Shown: one piece after another, positions 1 to 8,499 of the stretch
Layout: every line of letters begins with the position of its first letter
Position numbering within the stretch: position 1 is the first letter of the stretch
From: Clostridia bacterium
GTDB lineage: Bacteria > Bacillota > Clostridia > Oscillospirales > Acutalibacteraceae
Length of the DNA stretch: 41,758 nt
Direction of reading: 5' to 3'
Assembly (NCBI GenBank): GCA_017436255.1
Contig: JAFSDK010000019.1
Span: forward strand, 1 to 41,758
Notes under the pieces: generated by a model
The model's database searches: none
The model's input: only the letters and a program-made list of their open reading frames with translations
What the model was told of the DNA's origin: nothing
Program-made: the position numbers and the translations under genes

Positions 1-57
1 CGCTAATTTTTCTTCTTTACTATGGCTTCTATTTGTTCCACCTTTTGGTCTTGACAT
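1..57 (-). CDS. IS3-family transposase OrfA, N-terminal fragment (runs off window)
   Basis: Only 19 residues are inside the window, beginning MSRPKGGTNRSHSKEEKLA, read leftwards from an ATG at 57 with a GGAG ribosome binding site about 10 bases upstream. This basic start followed by S-K-E-E-K-L is what I recall from OrfA (helix-turn-helix) proteins of IS3-family elements in Clostridia. The hairpin-shaped terminus just upstream (94-129) supports an insertion sequence. The assignment rests on few residues and on position. The rest of the element lies outside the window. Confidence 0.55.
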   Translation of the reverse strand, partial: MSRPKGGTNRSHSKEEKLA

Positions 58-93
58 TTGTTTCAACTCCTTTTCTCTATCTTAACATAAAAA

Positions 94-129
94 ATGATGG
101 TAGACACCGTTTTTTGTGTCTACCATCAT
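94..129 (-). mobile_element. Terminal inverted repeat/hairpin of the left IS3-like element
   Basis: A perfect 14-bp inverted repeat (ATGATGGTAGACAC and its complement) flanks an 8-base loop. Read on the minus strand it begins TGATGGTAGACAC and precedes the truncated OrfA, as IS3-family left ends do (5'-TG end, self-complementary tip). The element boundary is probably near 128. The hairpin could also shield the transposase from outside transcription. Confidence 0.5.
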
Positions 130-165
130 TATATCACTTCAAAGGTGTTATCCTTCAAGCGTTTT

Positions 166-1149
166 TTATCTTTCTATTGTTATTGGGCGGTTCATTAGGT
201 CTTTTACCGTATCTAATGGTGCCTTGCCCTCATACAGCACCTTATAACACTGCTCAATTATAGGCATTTCGGTGTTATATTTCTTAGATAACTCATAAGC
301 ATTTTCTGCCGCATAATAACCCTCAACCGTACCAACCTCTTTTAAGGCGATGTCTACAGGTGTGCCACCACCAACGAGTGTACCAAAGCGATTATTTCGG
401 CTATGCTGCGACATACAGGTAACCACTAAATCACCTATACCTGTAAGACCTGCGAAGGTGTGCTGTTGTCCGCCCATGGCGGTACCGAGTCGTGCCATTT
501 CGGCAAGACCTCTTGTAATTAGTGCCGCCTTAGTATTATCACCAAGACCGAGTCCGTTACAAAAACCTACACAAATTGCTATAACGTTTTTAAGCGCGCC
601 GCCAATTTCGGCACCGATAACGTCGTTATTGGTATATACGCGCATACTTATCCCTGAGAATGCCTGTTGTACCAAGGTAGCTGCATCATTATCCTCAGAT
701 GCCGCAACGATTGAGGTCGGTATATCGCGTGCAACCTCCTCAGCGTGTGAGGGTCCTGTTAAAACAACAAGAGGGTTACTCTGTAATTCCTCTTTTATTA
801 CGTCGGATAGTAATTTAAGGGTATCCTTTTCGAAGCCCTTGGCAACATTGACAATAACGCCTGCATTTTTAACTGCAGATAATTTAGCCGAAACCTCTCT
901 TACTGCACCCGAAGGTACAGCGATAACCGTAATATCGTTACCCTCGCAGATATTTATATCATCGGTTAAGAGTATATCCTCGGGGATGTAAATATCCTTT
1001 AAAAGTCTTTCATTAGTCCTTTTTTCAAGCAATATATCAAGGCCCATATCCATAGGTGACCAAATAGATACCTGATTATTATTTTTATGCGCCGCTAACG
1101 CCAGGGCGATGCCCCAGCCACCTGCACCAAGTACTGTGATTTTTGCCAT
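166..1149 (-). CDS. gpsA: Glycerol-3-phosphate dehydrogenase [NAD(P)+]
   Basis: A 327-residue cytoplasmic enzyme that reduces dihydroxyacetone phosphate to sn-glycerol 3-phosphate, the backbone precursor of phospholipids. The N-terminal Rossmann motif GAGGWG (residues 8-13), the NVAKGFEKDT segment, and the catalytic-domain stretch GGALKNVIAI with its conserved lysine are all visible, and the length is normal for the family. It is the last gene of a minus-strand run that follows plsY by 2 bases, so product and consumer of glycerol 3-phosphate are co-transcribed. No strong intrinsic terminator is visible between its stop and the IS end at 129. Confidence 0.97.
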   Translation of the reverse strand: MAKITVLGAGGWGIALALAAHKNNNQVSIWSPMDMGLDILLEKRTNERLLKDIYIPEDILLTDDINICEGNDITVIAVPSGAVREVSAKLSAVKNAGVIVNVAKGFEKDTLKLLSDVIKEELQSNPLVVLTGPSHAEEVARDIPTSIVAASEDNDAATLVQQAFSGISMRVYTNNDVIGAEIGGALKNVIAICVGFCNGLGLGDNTKAALITRGLAEMARLGTAMGGQQHTFAGLTGIGDLVVTCMSQHSRNNRFGTLVGGGTPVDIALKEVGTVEGYYAAENAYELSKKYNTEMPIIEQCYKVLYEGKAPLDTVKDLMNRPITIER

Positions 1150-1151
1150 AG

Positions 1152-1805
1152 CTAGCCTTCCTTTTTAACGGCGAGTTTTTTCTCTTCACCGCGGATAAGT
1201 CTGCCAATATTTTCTTTATGTTTAATAAACACAATTGCACCCATAATAGCAGCACCTACCGCCTGTGGCCAAAATTCTGCTGTATGATTATAGAATATCA
1301 TAGAAAATGATACAACTATTAAGGTTGCAGACAATGAACTGATAGAAATAATGCGAGTAGTTAAAAGAAGTAATCCAAAACAAGCAAGACCTGAAATAAT
1401 TGCTATTGGGCAACACACCGCAAATATACCTACGCTAACCGCAACGCCCTTGCCACCTTTAAATCCGAAGAACAATGGAAAAACGTGGCCTAGCATTACC
1501 AAAACACCACAGATATATGCGCCGTATACGGGATTAAATATTTCGTTGCCCGTAGTTGTTAGTAAAAAATCAAAAACTAACCTACCTACTAAACAGGCAA
1601 CAAAACCCTTTAGGCCATCGCAAATAAAGGTAAGTGCGCCCGCTTTTTTACCCACAACACGCAAAACGTTAGTCATACCCGCGTTGCCTGACCCAAAATC
1701 ACGCACGTCCTGGTGCATAAAAGCCTTTGTAAATATTATGGCAAAATTAATGCTACCTAACATATACGCAACAACTATAGCAAGAAAAGCCCATAAAAAT
1801 TCCAT
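1152..1805 (-). CDS. plsY: Glycerol-3-phosphate acyltransferase PlsY
   Basis: A 217-residue integral membrane enzyme that transfers an acyl group from acyl phosphate to glycerol 3-phosphate, giving lysophosphatidic acid. The sequence is strongly hydrophobic with about five membrane segments. It carries the diagnostic loop GSGNAGMTNVLR after the first segment and a GFKGGKGVAVSVG loop further on, both typical PlsY active-site motifs. The C-terminus is a basic cytoplasmic tail. It lies between der (2-base gap) and gpsA (2-base gap), so translation is probably coupled. Family length is normal. Confidence 0.97.
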   Translation of the reverse strand: MEFLWAFLAIVVAYMLGSINFAIIFTKAFMHQDVRDFGSGNAGMTNVLRVVGKKAGALTFICDGLKGFVACLVGRLVFDFLLTTTGNEIFNPVYGAYICGVLVMLGHVFPLFFGFKGGKGVAVSVGIFAVCCPIAIISGLACFGLLLLTTRIISISSLSATLIVVSFSMIFYNHTAEFWPQAVGAAIMGAIVFIKHKENIGRLIRGEEKKLAVKKEG

Positions 1806-1807
1806 CT

Positions 1808-3130
1808 TTACTTATCTCCTCTTTCACGAATAACAAATCTTACGGGTGTACCTTCAAGACCAAAGGTAGAACGTATCTGATTTTCAAGATATCTCTGATA
1901 TGAGAAATGGAAAAGTTCTGCACGGTTGCAGAAGCAAACGAATGTAGGCGGTTTTGTTGACGCCTGAGTCATATAGTATATTTTAAGACGTTTACCCTTA
2001 TCACTCGGCGGTTGAACACGTGCCGTAGCATCGGCCAAAATATCGTTAAGCATACCCGTAGAAATACGCATTGTATTTTGAGTATGGACATATTTTATAA
2101 GTTCAAACAATCTATCTACCCTTTGACCCGTTTTTGCCGAAATAAAAATAATCGGCGCATAGGACATAAAGGAAAAATCGTTCATAAGTTTTTTGCGGTA
2201 AGAGTCCATAGTCTTGCCGTCTTTATCGACTATATCCCACTTGTTTACCGCAATAATACACGCCTTACCCTGCTCAAGTGCCAGTCCTGCAACCTTTGAG
2301 TCCTGCTCGGTAAAGCCATCGGCACCGTCAATCATAATAACGCAAACGTCACTACGCTCAATTGCCATTTTAGCGCGTAAAACGCTGTATTTTTCAATAT
2401 CGTCTTCAACCTTGCTTTTACGTCTAAGACCTGCGGTATCAATAAAATTAAAACTGCCCTGCTCATTTTCAACCAAGGTATCAATGGCGTCACGTGTGGT
2501 ACCTGCGATATCCGATACGATTGAACGCTCTTCACCCGATAAATAGTTTATAAGTGAAGATTTACCTGCATTAGGTTTACCTATTACGGCTACGTTTACG
2601 GTATCGCTTTCTTCGTCTTCATCAGTATCTTCGGGCATAAACTTAAATACTTCTTCAAGCAAATCGCCCGTTCCGTGACCATGCACCGAAGAAACACCAA
2701 TAGGGTCACCAAGACCTAAATTATAAAACTCATAAATTTCAAGCGGAGGCTCACCTATTTTATCGCACTTATTAACACAAAGCACAATGGGTTTGCCACT
2801 CTTTAAAAGCATTGCTGCAACCTCGCTATCCGATGCCGTAACACCACTTCTTAGGTCGGTTACAAATATAATAACGTTTGCCATATCAATGGCAAGTTGA
2901 GCTTGGGAACGCATACTTTTAAGTATGATATCGTCGGTCTTAGGCTCAATACCGCCCGTATCAATAAGCATAAATTTACGGCCTGCCCATTCGGCTTCAC
3001 CGTAAATACGGTCACGCGTAACACCGGGGGTGTCATCAACGATAGATAAACGCTGTCCTATTAACTTGTTAAAAAGTGTGGATTTACCAACGTTTGGTCT
3101 ACCCACAATAGCAACAACCGGTTTTGCCAT
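1808..3130 (-). CDS. der: Ribosome-associated GTPase Der (EngA)
   Basis: A 440-residue tandem-GTPase needed for late 50S subunit assembly. Two complete G domains are visible: the first with GRPNVGKST, DTGG and NKCD, the second with GKPNAGKSS, DTAGLRRK and NKWD. They are followed by a KH-like C-terminal domain of about 90 residues. An acidic linker (EDTDEDEESD) separates the two G domains. It sits three bases after the DUF512 gene and two before plsY. The der-plsY-gpsA order is common in Clostridia. Confidence 0.98.
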   Translation of the reverse strand: MAKPVVAIVGRPNVGKSTLFNKLIGQRLSIVDDTPGVTRDRIYGEAEWAGRKFMLIDTGGIEPKTDDIILKSMRSQAQLAIDMANVIIFVTDLRSGVTASDSEVAAMLLKSGKPIVLCVNKCDKIGEPPLEIYEFYNLGLGDPIGVSSVHGHGTGDLLEEVFKFMPEDTDEDEESDTVNVAVIGKPNAGKSSLINYLSGEERSIVSDIAGTTRDAIDTLVENEQGSFNFIDTAGLRRKSKVEDDIEKYSVLRAKMAIERSDVCVIMIDGADGFTEQDSKVAGLALEQGKACIIAVNKWDIVDKDGKTMDSYRKKLMNDFSFMSYAPIIFISAKTGQRVDRLFELIKYVHTQNTMRISTGMLNDILADATARVQPPSDKGKRLKIYYMTQASTKPPTFVCFCNRAELFHFSYQRYLENQIRSTFGLEGTPVRFVIRERGDK

Positions 3131-3133
3131 ATT

Positions 3134-4447
3134 TTAACCCCCTATTTCTATTCCTGAAACGGCGCTCACAAAACTTTGGCCATTATTTTCTACTACAATA
3201 ACCTCGCACTGAAGTTCACTACTTAACTGCTCTAGCGTAACGTCATCAAGGAATCTGTCATTTTCATATCTTAACATACTATCGGGAATAAGTAAATGAC
3301 TTGACGTTAATTTATTCTTTAACTGTTTTATTATGTCGCCGCCCGTAACCAGACCCGATACGTTAATTTCGCCACCAAAAAATTCATTTTTAATGGCAAA
3401 CACTTCACATTCAATACCCTTGAATTTTTGACAAACGGCACCTGCTAATTCTTTTATTAAAGGATATGCCGCTTCACCGGTAGCAATACTAACGTTTCTT
3501 GAAACGGTCTGCTCCGATATATATTCAAGTGTTTCATAAACTTCACTCTTTAGTAATGCCGACAGACCTACGCCGTTTTCAAGTTGCAGAAAATCTTCAT
3601 AAAATGACGCTTCAGGCATCTCGCGCTCGGCAATAAGATAAAACTCATCGGCAGCAAAAACTCTGCGCTCATTATATTTTTCTAAGCACTCTAACCCGAA
3701 TTTATCAATTAAATCTATTGTCTCACCCGCTGTTTGTTTGTTGAAGGGTGTAAGTTTTTCAAGGCCCTCACGATGTCCCGTAATGCCTACAGGTACAACC
3801 GCAATACACTTAACACTTTGTTTTGCTGTTAAATCAGTAAGACTGCGTTCTAACTCATCTTTATCATTAAATCCGGGACAAACCACCAACTGACAGTTCA
3901 TAGCAATGCCCGCATCGTTAAAGCGGTCAATTAACTCCAACACCTTGCCTGCGTTTTTATTTTTCATCATTTTTACGCGCAGTTCGGGATTTGTAGTATG
4001 CACCGAAATATTAACGGGTGATATATGCAGTTTTATGATACGTTCAATCTCATGTTCAGTAAGATTGGTAAGAGTAATATAATTACCAAACAAAAAGGAG
4101 AGTCGCGAATCATCATCTTTAAAATAAAGGCTTTCGCGCATACCTTTGGGTAATTGGTCAATAAAACAAAAAACACATTTATTAAGGCAAGAATGTTGCT
4201 TATCCATAAGGTAGGTGTCAAACTGCATACCAAGTTCTTCGCTCTCATCCTTTTTAATGCGGCGGCACTTAATCTTACCTTTGGCATTTATAAACGTAAT
4301 TTTTAGTTTGTTTTCGTTTTGATAAAAGCGGTAGTCGAGAACATCCATTATATCATTACCATTTATAGATACCAGTGTATCACCGCTTTTAATACCCACC
4401 TTGAATGCAGGCGAGCCCTTTAAAACTTCCTTAACTATAACAGACAT
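3134..4447 (-). CDS. DUF512 / radical-SAM-like Fe-S protein with PDZ domain
   Basis: A 437-residue protein of the conserved family that joins an N-terminal PDZ-like domain (about residues 3-60) to a radical-SAM-type core and a C-terminal DUF512 region. The cluster motif is CLNKCVFC (C87, C91, C94: C-x3-C-x2-C), immediately followed by FIDQLPKGMR. The ATG has a strong AAAGGAGG site. The biochemical function of the family is unknown. It is the first gene of the der-plsY-gpsA run but is separated from upstream rpmF by a terminator-like hairpin, and I see no clear promoter in the 75-base gap. It may therefore depend on read-through. Confidence 0.85.
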   Translation of the reverse strand: MSVIVKEVLKGSPAFKVGIKSGDTLVSINGNDIMDVLDYRFYQNENKLKITFINAKGKIKCRRIKKDESEELGMQFDTYLMDKQHSCLNKCVFCFIDQLPKGMRESLYFKDDDSRLSFLFGNYITLTNLTEHEIERIIKLHISPVNISVHTTNPELRVKMMKNKNAGKVLELIDRFNDAGIAMNCQLVVCPGFNDKDELERSLTDLTAKQSVKCIAVVPVGITGHREGLEKLTPFNKQTAGETIDLIDKFGLECLEKYNERRVFAADEFYLIAEREMPEASFYEDFLQLENGVGLSALLKSEVYETLEYISEQTVSRNVSIATGEAAYPLIKELAGAVCQKFKGIECEVFAIKNEFFGGEINVSGLVTGGDIIKQLKNKLTSSHLLIPDSMLRYENDRFLDDVTLEQLSSELQCEVIVVENNGQSFVSAVSGIEIGG

Positions 4448-4468
4448 TCAGCTACCTCCTTTTGTTTT

Positions 4469-4500
4469 AAAAAAATAGAGGAGGAATTGTTCCCCCTCTA
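4469..4500 (-). terminator. Intrinsic terminator between rpmF and DUF512 gene
   Basis: On the minus strand an 11-bp stem (TAGAGGGGGAA with TTCCTCCTCTA, one G-U pair) closes a 3-base loop and is followed by seven T. It probably ends or attenuates the yceD-rpmF transcript, with partial read-through into the DUF512-der operon. Confidence 0.75.
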
Positions 4501-4522
4501 CCCCTTTGATTAACTGTAAAAA

Positions 4523-4705
4523 TTAGTCCTCAACCTTGATTACTTCGCGGTCACCATAGAATCCACAAGCAGAGCAAAGTCTGTGAGGTCTCTTGTATTC
4601 ACCGCAACGTGAACATTTTACAAGTGTAGGAGCACTTATCTTCCAAACATTATTTCTTCTCTTGTCGCGTCTGGCTTTAGAGGTTTTTCTCTTCGGTACT
4701 GCCAT
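4523..4705 (-). CDS. rpmF: 50S ribosomal protein L32, zinc-ribbon form
   Basis: A 60-residue basic ribosomal protein starting MAVPKRKTSKARRDKRR, the standard L32 opening. Cysteines C31, C34, C44 and C47 form the zinc ribbon, so this is the Zn-binding paralog type rather than the cysteine-free one. It has a good AGGAGG ribosome binding site. It follows yceD by about 40 bases, the usual yceD-rpmF pairing, and is probably co-transcribed from the promoter at 5267-5295. Confidence 0.97.
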   Translation of the reverse strand: MAVPKRKTSKARRDKRRNNVWKISAPTLVKCSRCGEYKRPHRLCSACGFYGDREVIKVED

Positions 4706-4744
4706 TTTTCTACGCCTCCTTAAAAAGTAGTTGTTATTATTTTA

Positions 4745-5239
4745 TTAGTTTAATAAATCTGCCAATGCTTGAAGTCGCGGGTCGATTTCTTTTTTAATGC
4801 AATCGCACTCGCCATCATTAAGGTTTTTACCGCAAACAGAACACATTCCTTTACAGTTCTTGCGGCAAAGATGCTTCATCGGGATATGAAGCAATACATC
4901 ATTGCGGCAAAGCTCGTCCAAGTTAAGCTCCATGTCGGCTACAAGGATGATATCATCATTATCCTCATTTTCAATGTTGGTAGCAAGGATATGGGTAATA
5001 TCAACGTCAATAACCTCAGCAGATAACTCACCACATCGGTCACACGGCGCCTCATAGCACACCGAATAATGTATACTTAATGTAACAACACCGGCATTGT
5101 TGGCAACTTCACCGACAACTGAAATTGGTTGTTTTAGTGGAAACACACCCGAATATTCAACGTCGCTTAAGTCCAACTTATACTCAACCGGAGCACTGTA
5201 TTCGTTGGTTATAAAAGCTTTTCTTAAATCCAAAATCAC
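4745..5239 (-). CDS. YceD family protein (DUF177)
   Basis: A 164-residue YceD/DUF177 protein, a family that is almost always next to rpmF and is linked to 23S rRNA accumulation. It has an N-terminal beta-rich part, a CDRC pair (C66, C69), and a C-terminal cluster CRKNCKGMCSVCG ... CDC typical of the Firmicutes members, which suggests metal binding. The start is a GTG at 5239 with GGGGTG about five bases upstream. A consensus promoter lies just ahead. Confidence 0.92.
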   Translation of the reverse strand: MILDLRKAFITNEYSAPVEYKLDLSDVEYSGVFPLKQPISVVGEVANNAGVVTLSIHYSVCYEAPCDRCGELSAEVIDVDITHILATNIENEDNDDIILVADMELNLDELCRNDVLLHIPMKHLCRKNCKGMCSVCGKNLNDGECDCIKKEIDPRLQALADLLN

Positions 5240-5266
5240 AGTATCACCCCAATTGTCACAAAGTAT

Positions 5267-5295
5267 ATTATATATGTAGCCCTATTTTTTGTCAA
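5267..5295 (-). promoter_or_regulatory. Sigma-A promoter of yceD-rpmF
   Basis: On the minus strand TTGACA and TATAAT are separated by exactly 17 bases, about 28 bases upstream of the yceD GTG. Both hexamers are consensus, so this should be a strong housekeeping promoter. Confidence 0.85.
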
Positions 5296-5319
5296 GGCTT
5301 TTTTAATATTTAATTTTTT

Positions 5320-5348
5320 AAAACAAAGCGGCAGGTTACCCTGCCGCT
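5320..5348 (-). terminator. Intrinsic terminator after the P-loop gene
   Basis: A perfect 9-bp GC-rich stem (AGCGGCAGG with CCTGCCGCT) and a 4-base loop, followed on the minus strand by TTGTTTT. It closes the pgi/P-loop operon just before the yceD promoter. Confidence 0.8.
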
Positions 5349-5364
5349 GTCATTTAATTTTTTA

Positions 5365-5781
5365 TTAGATTTTTTCAGCAATTTCCCAAATGTGTGCAGG
5401 AAGTTCTGCCTCATCGCAAGAAACTGTGAAAATGAAGTTTACGTGGCTTTCTTCTGCTAAAGCCGAAACTCTGTCAAGGAAGTCTGCGAGTTCACCGTAA
5501 TCTCTTGAGCCTATTCTGAGAGTTGCATCACCGAATATATCGGTTACATCATGGTTACCGGCGTTAATACCGCAAAGCATACCATAATATTCGCCGTAGC
5601 CGCTAACACCGTATGATTCAATATCAATTAGTCTTGCTTTGTGACTAATGCTGAATGTTAGTGTGTCACCTTTTTCGATACAAACAACGTTGCCTTTACT
5701 GGTAAGTGCAGTAGCATTTACCAATTCCATGAGCTTCTTTGTTTTGCCCGAACCTCTTTTGCCTACGATAAGTTTAATCAT
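5365..5781 (-). CDS. Small P-loop ATP-binding protein, function unknown
   Basis: A 138-residue protein starting MIKLIVGKRGSGKTKK, with a clear Walker A motif GKRGSGKT at residues 7-14. I chose the ATG at 5781 because AAAGGAG lies nine bases upstream; the longer reading needs a TTG start. The rest alternates short beta strands and helices (FSISHKARLIDIE; ADFLDRVSALAEE; NFIFTVSCD) and reads like a minimal nucleotide-binding fold without a recognisable Walker B. No signal peptide or membrane segment is present. It lies about 45 bases downstream of pgi and is probably co-transcribed. I recognise it only as a conserved hypothetical of Clostridia. Confidence 0.7.
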   Translation of the reverse strand: MIKLIVGKRGSGKTKKLMELVNATALTSKGNVVCIEKGDTLTFSISHKARLIDIESYGVSGYGEYYGMLCGINAGNHDVTDIFGDATLRIGSRDYGELADFLDRVSALAEESHVNFIFTVSCDEAELPAHIWEIAEKI

Positions 5782-5825
5782 ATTTGCCAACTCCTTTTAT
5801 TTACACCGCATAAGCGGTAATTTTT

Positions 5826-7166
5826 TTATCTGCCGAGTCTTGCTTCAAGCTCAGCCTTCTGCGCTTCATAGCCTGGTTTACCAAGCAATGCAAACATATT
5901 TTTCTTATAGCTCTCAACACCGGGTTGGTCGAACGGGTTAACGCCAAGCATATATCCCGAAATTGCACAAGCCTTTTCAAAGAAATAGATAAGACGTCCA
6001 AGATTTTCTTCATCAGCCTTATCAACCTCAATAACAAAGTTAGGTACGCCGCCATCGGTATGTGCAAGAACTGTACCTTCAAATGCCTTTGAGTTTACAA
6101 AGGACAACGGTTTACCTGCCAAGAAGTTAAGTCCGTCACCATCATTATCTTCTTTTTCAATAATAATATCGCTACCGCAGTCACCAATTGTAACAACGGT
6201 TTCAAACATAATACGTGCGCCATCTTGTACATACTGACCCATAGAATGAAGGTCGGTAGAAAATACAACTGATGCAGGGAAAAGTCCCTTGTTATCCTTA
6301 CCTTCACTCTCGCCGTATAACTGTTTCCACCACTCTGCCATCAATGTAAAGCGTGGCTCATAACTAACAAGAAGTTCAATAGCCTTACCACGACGATACA
6401 TAGCATTTCTGTAAGCGGCATACTTGTAGCAATCATTCTTCTCAATGTCTGCTACCGAATAATCTTTAGCAGCATCTGCGGCACCGGCCATAAGTTTGTC
6501 AATATCGGCACCTGCGGCAGCAATCGGTAAAAGACCAACTGCAGTAAGAACCGAGAAACGACCACCTACGTCATCCGGAACTACGAAACACTCATAGCCC
6601 TTAGCGTCTGCTAATTGTTTTAAAGTTCCGCGAGCCTTATCTGTAGTACAGTAAATTCTCTTTGCAGCCTCTTCTTCGCCATAACGCTCTTCAAGCAATT
6701 TCCTGAAAACGCGGAAAGCGATTGCCGGCTCGGTAGTTGTACCTGATTTTGAAATAATATTAACAGATACACGCTTGTTTTCGCAGATTTTAAGTAGGTC
6801 TGACAATGCAGAACCACTAATACTGTTACCTGCGAAGTAAATATCAGGTGTACCATCATTTAAATCGTTATAGTAATGACCCTTTAAGAACTCAATTGCG
6901 GCGCGAGCACCAAGATATGAACCACCAATACCGATAACTACTAAAACGTCGGTATCACTCTTTATCTTTTCGGCCGCTTTTTTAATACGAGCAAACTCTT
7001 CTTTATCATAATCGGTAGGAAGGGTTACCCAACCTAAAAAGTCGTTACCAAGACCTTCTTTTGAATCAACCAAATCATTAGCTAATTTAACCTGACCCTC
7101 AAGACCTATAATATCATTTTCACGCAAAAAATCTTTTGCATAAGATGAATTAAATTTTAAAGACAC
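5826..7166 (-). CDS. pgi: Glucose-6-phosphate isomerase
   Basis: A 446-residue cytoplasmic glycolytic enzyme interconverting glucose 6-phosphate and fructose 6-phosphate. Visible signatures are [14 protein letters not shown], the sugar-phosphate loop [25 protein letters not shown], and the catalytic-lysine region [10 protein letters not shown]. Length matches the short Firmicutes type. I place the start at the GTG at 7166, giving [13 protein letters not shown], because a GGAGG site lies eight bases upstream. The alternative ATG at 7181 would overlap that site and lacks its own. A consensus-like promoter is 57 bases upstream. Confidence 0.96.
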   Translation of the reverse strand: MSLKFNSSYAKDFLRENDIIGLEGQVKLANDLVDSKEGLGNDFLGWVTLPTDYDKEEFARIKKAAEKIKSDTDVLVVIGIGGSYLGARAAIEFLKGHYYNDLNDGTPDIYFAGNSISGSALSDLLKICENKRVSVNIISKSGTTTEPAIAFRVFRKLLEERYGEEEAAKRIYCTTDKARGTLKQLADAKGYECFVVPDDVGGRFSVLTAVGLLPIAAAGADIDKLMAGAADAAKDYSVADIEKNDCYKYAAYRNAMYRRGKAIELLVSYEPRFTLMAEWWKQLYGESEGKDNKGLFPASVVFSTDLHSMGQYVQDGARIMFETVVTIGDCGSDIIIEKEDNDGDGLNFLAGKPLSFVNSKAFEGTVLAHTDGGVPNFVIEVDKADEENLGRLIYFFEKACAISGYMLGVNPFDQPGVESYKKNMFALLGKPGYEAQKAELEARLGR

Positions 7167-7222
7167 TTTACATTCCTCCATTTTGCCAAAGTTAAAAATA
7201 ATTATATTGTTAACTTATATAT

Positions 7223-7251
7223 ATTTTACTATAAAATGCCACAAGTTGCAA
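7223..7251 (-). promoter_or_regulatory. Promoter of pgi
   Basis: Minus-strand TTGCAA and TAAAAT with a 17-base spacer, about 57 bases ahead of the pgi start. It lies in an AT-rich gap between dacF and pgi. Confidence 0.6.
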
Positions 7252-7290
7252 TAGCAATTAAGGGTTTTTTATAACATTTTTTGTCATTTT

Positions 7291-8454
7291 TTACAAATAA
7301 AAGAGTGCTTTTAATAACCAGAGAAATGTATGCGTTATATTAAGTCTTTCTACATCTTCACCCGCCTTTATATTTATGACACCAATCTGTTCACCATCAA
7401 CCGTTATAACAACTTCACCAATTACATCACCTTTTTTAATAGGTGCCGCTACACTTTCAGGCATACTTATATTCTGTTTTATTTCGCCTTTTGCGGTTTT
7501 AGGCAGTAAAATATTAAATTCGCCATCAGAATTTATTTTAATTGAATCACTCACACCGCCCTTTACTTTAAGGTTTGTTTTTTTACCTAAATCAGCTTTT
7601 ATGGTAGTAAAACCATAATTAGCAAATCCGTAGTTTAACAGTTTTTTAGCGTCTTCAAACCTATCATTACTGCTTGCGCCATTCATAACTACCGCAACAA
7701 GTTCCATACCATTGCGCTTAGCTGTGGCCGATAGGCAATAACCCGCCTTAGAAGTTGTGCCCGTTTTGAGCCCTGTGCAACCCTCGTAAAATCTTACAAG
7801 CTTATTGGTGTTTGTCAGTTCACTTTCTCCGTTTCTTATGGTATCCATCCAAACGGTAGAATACTGTTTTATAAGTTCGTGTTTAATAAGTTGCGCCGAC
7901 ATTATTGCTATATCATGGGCAGTTGTTAAATGTCCGTCAGCATCAAGACCGGTGCAATTAACAAAAGTAGTATTATTCATACCCAGTTCCTTAGCCCGCG
8001 CATTCATCAGTGCAACAAACCCCTCTTCACTTCCTGCAATTTGCTCACCAAGTGCCACCGTAGCATCATTAGCGGATGCTATAACCGCCGCTTTTAACAG
8101 TTCGTGAACACTCATTTTTTCACCGGGTTCAAGCCAAATTTGTGAGCCACCCATACTACACGCGTGTTCACTGGCCGTTATTATGGTCTCAAGCGTAAAA
8201 TCCCCTCGTTCTAATGCTTCCATAACAAGTAACAGAGCCATAACTTTTGTAATAGATGCAGGTGCTAAACGCTCATCAGAATTATTTTCGCAAAGAATCT
8301 GACCGGTGTGTACCTCCATTAAAATGCAAGATTTAGCCTTTACTTCGGGCGCCCCCGGTGCCGTTTCACCTTTTTTATGCTCAGAATCACCTGCCGCCGA
8401 TACAGGCAAAACAAATAAACATATACATAGTAAAAAGCAAAATACCCTTTTCAT
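7291..8454 (-). CDS. dacF: D-alanyl-D-alanine carboxypeptidase, DacF/PBP5 type
   Basis: A 387-residue exported penicillin-binding protein that trims the terminal D-alanine from peptidoglycan stem peptides. A signal peptide covers residues 1-21 (MKRVFCFLLC...VSAA). The three serine-peptidase motifs are present: SITK (S67-K70), SAN (127-129) and KTG (230-232). A beta-rich PBP5 C-terminal domain follows, and the last residues (FLWLLKALFYL) resemble the amphipathic membrane anchor of this group. The ATG at 8454 is preferred over the upstream GTG because GAGGTG lies eight bases before it. That site sits inside a hairpin (8460-8493). It is third in the mnmA-LUD-dacF run. Confidence 0.93.
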   Translation of the reverse strand: MKRVFCFLLCICLFVLPVSAAGDSEHKKGETAPGAPEVKAKSCILMEVHTGQILCENNSDERLAPASITKVMALLLVMEALERGDFTLETIITASEHACSMGGSQIWLEPGEKMSVHELLKAAVIASANDATVALGEQIAGSEEGFVALMNARAKELGMNNTTFVNCTGLDADGHLTTAHDIAIMSAQLIKHELIKQYSTVWMDTIRNGESELTNTNKLVRFYEGCTGLKTGTTSKAGYCLSATAKRNGMELVAVVMNGASSNDRFEDAKKLLNYGFANYGFTTIKADLGKKTNLKVKGGVSDSIKINSDGEFNILLPKTAKGEIKQNISMPESVAAPIKKGDVIGEVVITVDGEQIGVINIKAGEDVERLNITHTFLWLLKALFYL

Positions 8455-8493
8455 ATAAAAACACCTCACATACTTTAATGTATGTAAGGTGTT
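8455..8493 (-). terminator. Hairpin with U tract that contains the dacF ribosome binding site
   Basis: On the minus strand AACACCTTACATAC pairs with GTATGTGAGGTGTT (one mismatch) around a 6-base loop and runs into TTTAT. It follows the LUD gene by about 10 bases, so it looks like a terminator. Its 3' arm, however, carries the GAGGTG that serves dacF. It may therefore attenuate transcription, mask translation, or both. Confidence 0.55.
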
Positions 8494-8499
8494 TGTCCT

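Noticed and set aside
350..991. Long plus-strand open frame opposite gpsA
   Set aside because: Antisense shadow: no ribosome binding site, no family resemblance, and gpsA on the other strand is complete.
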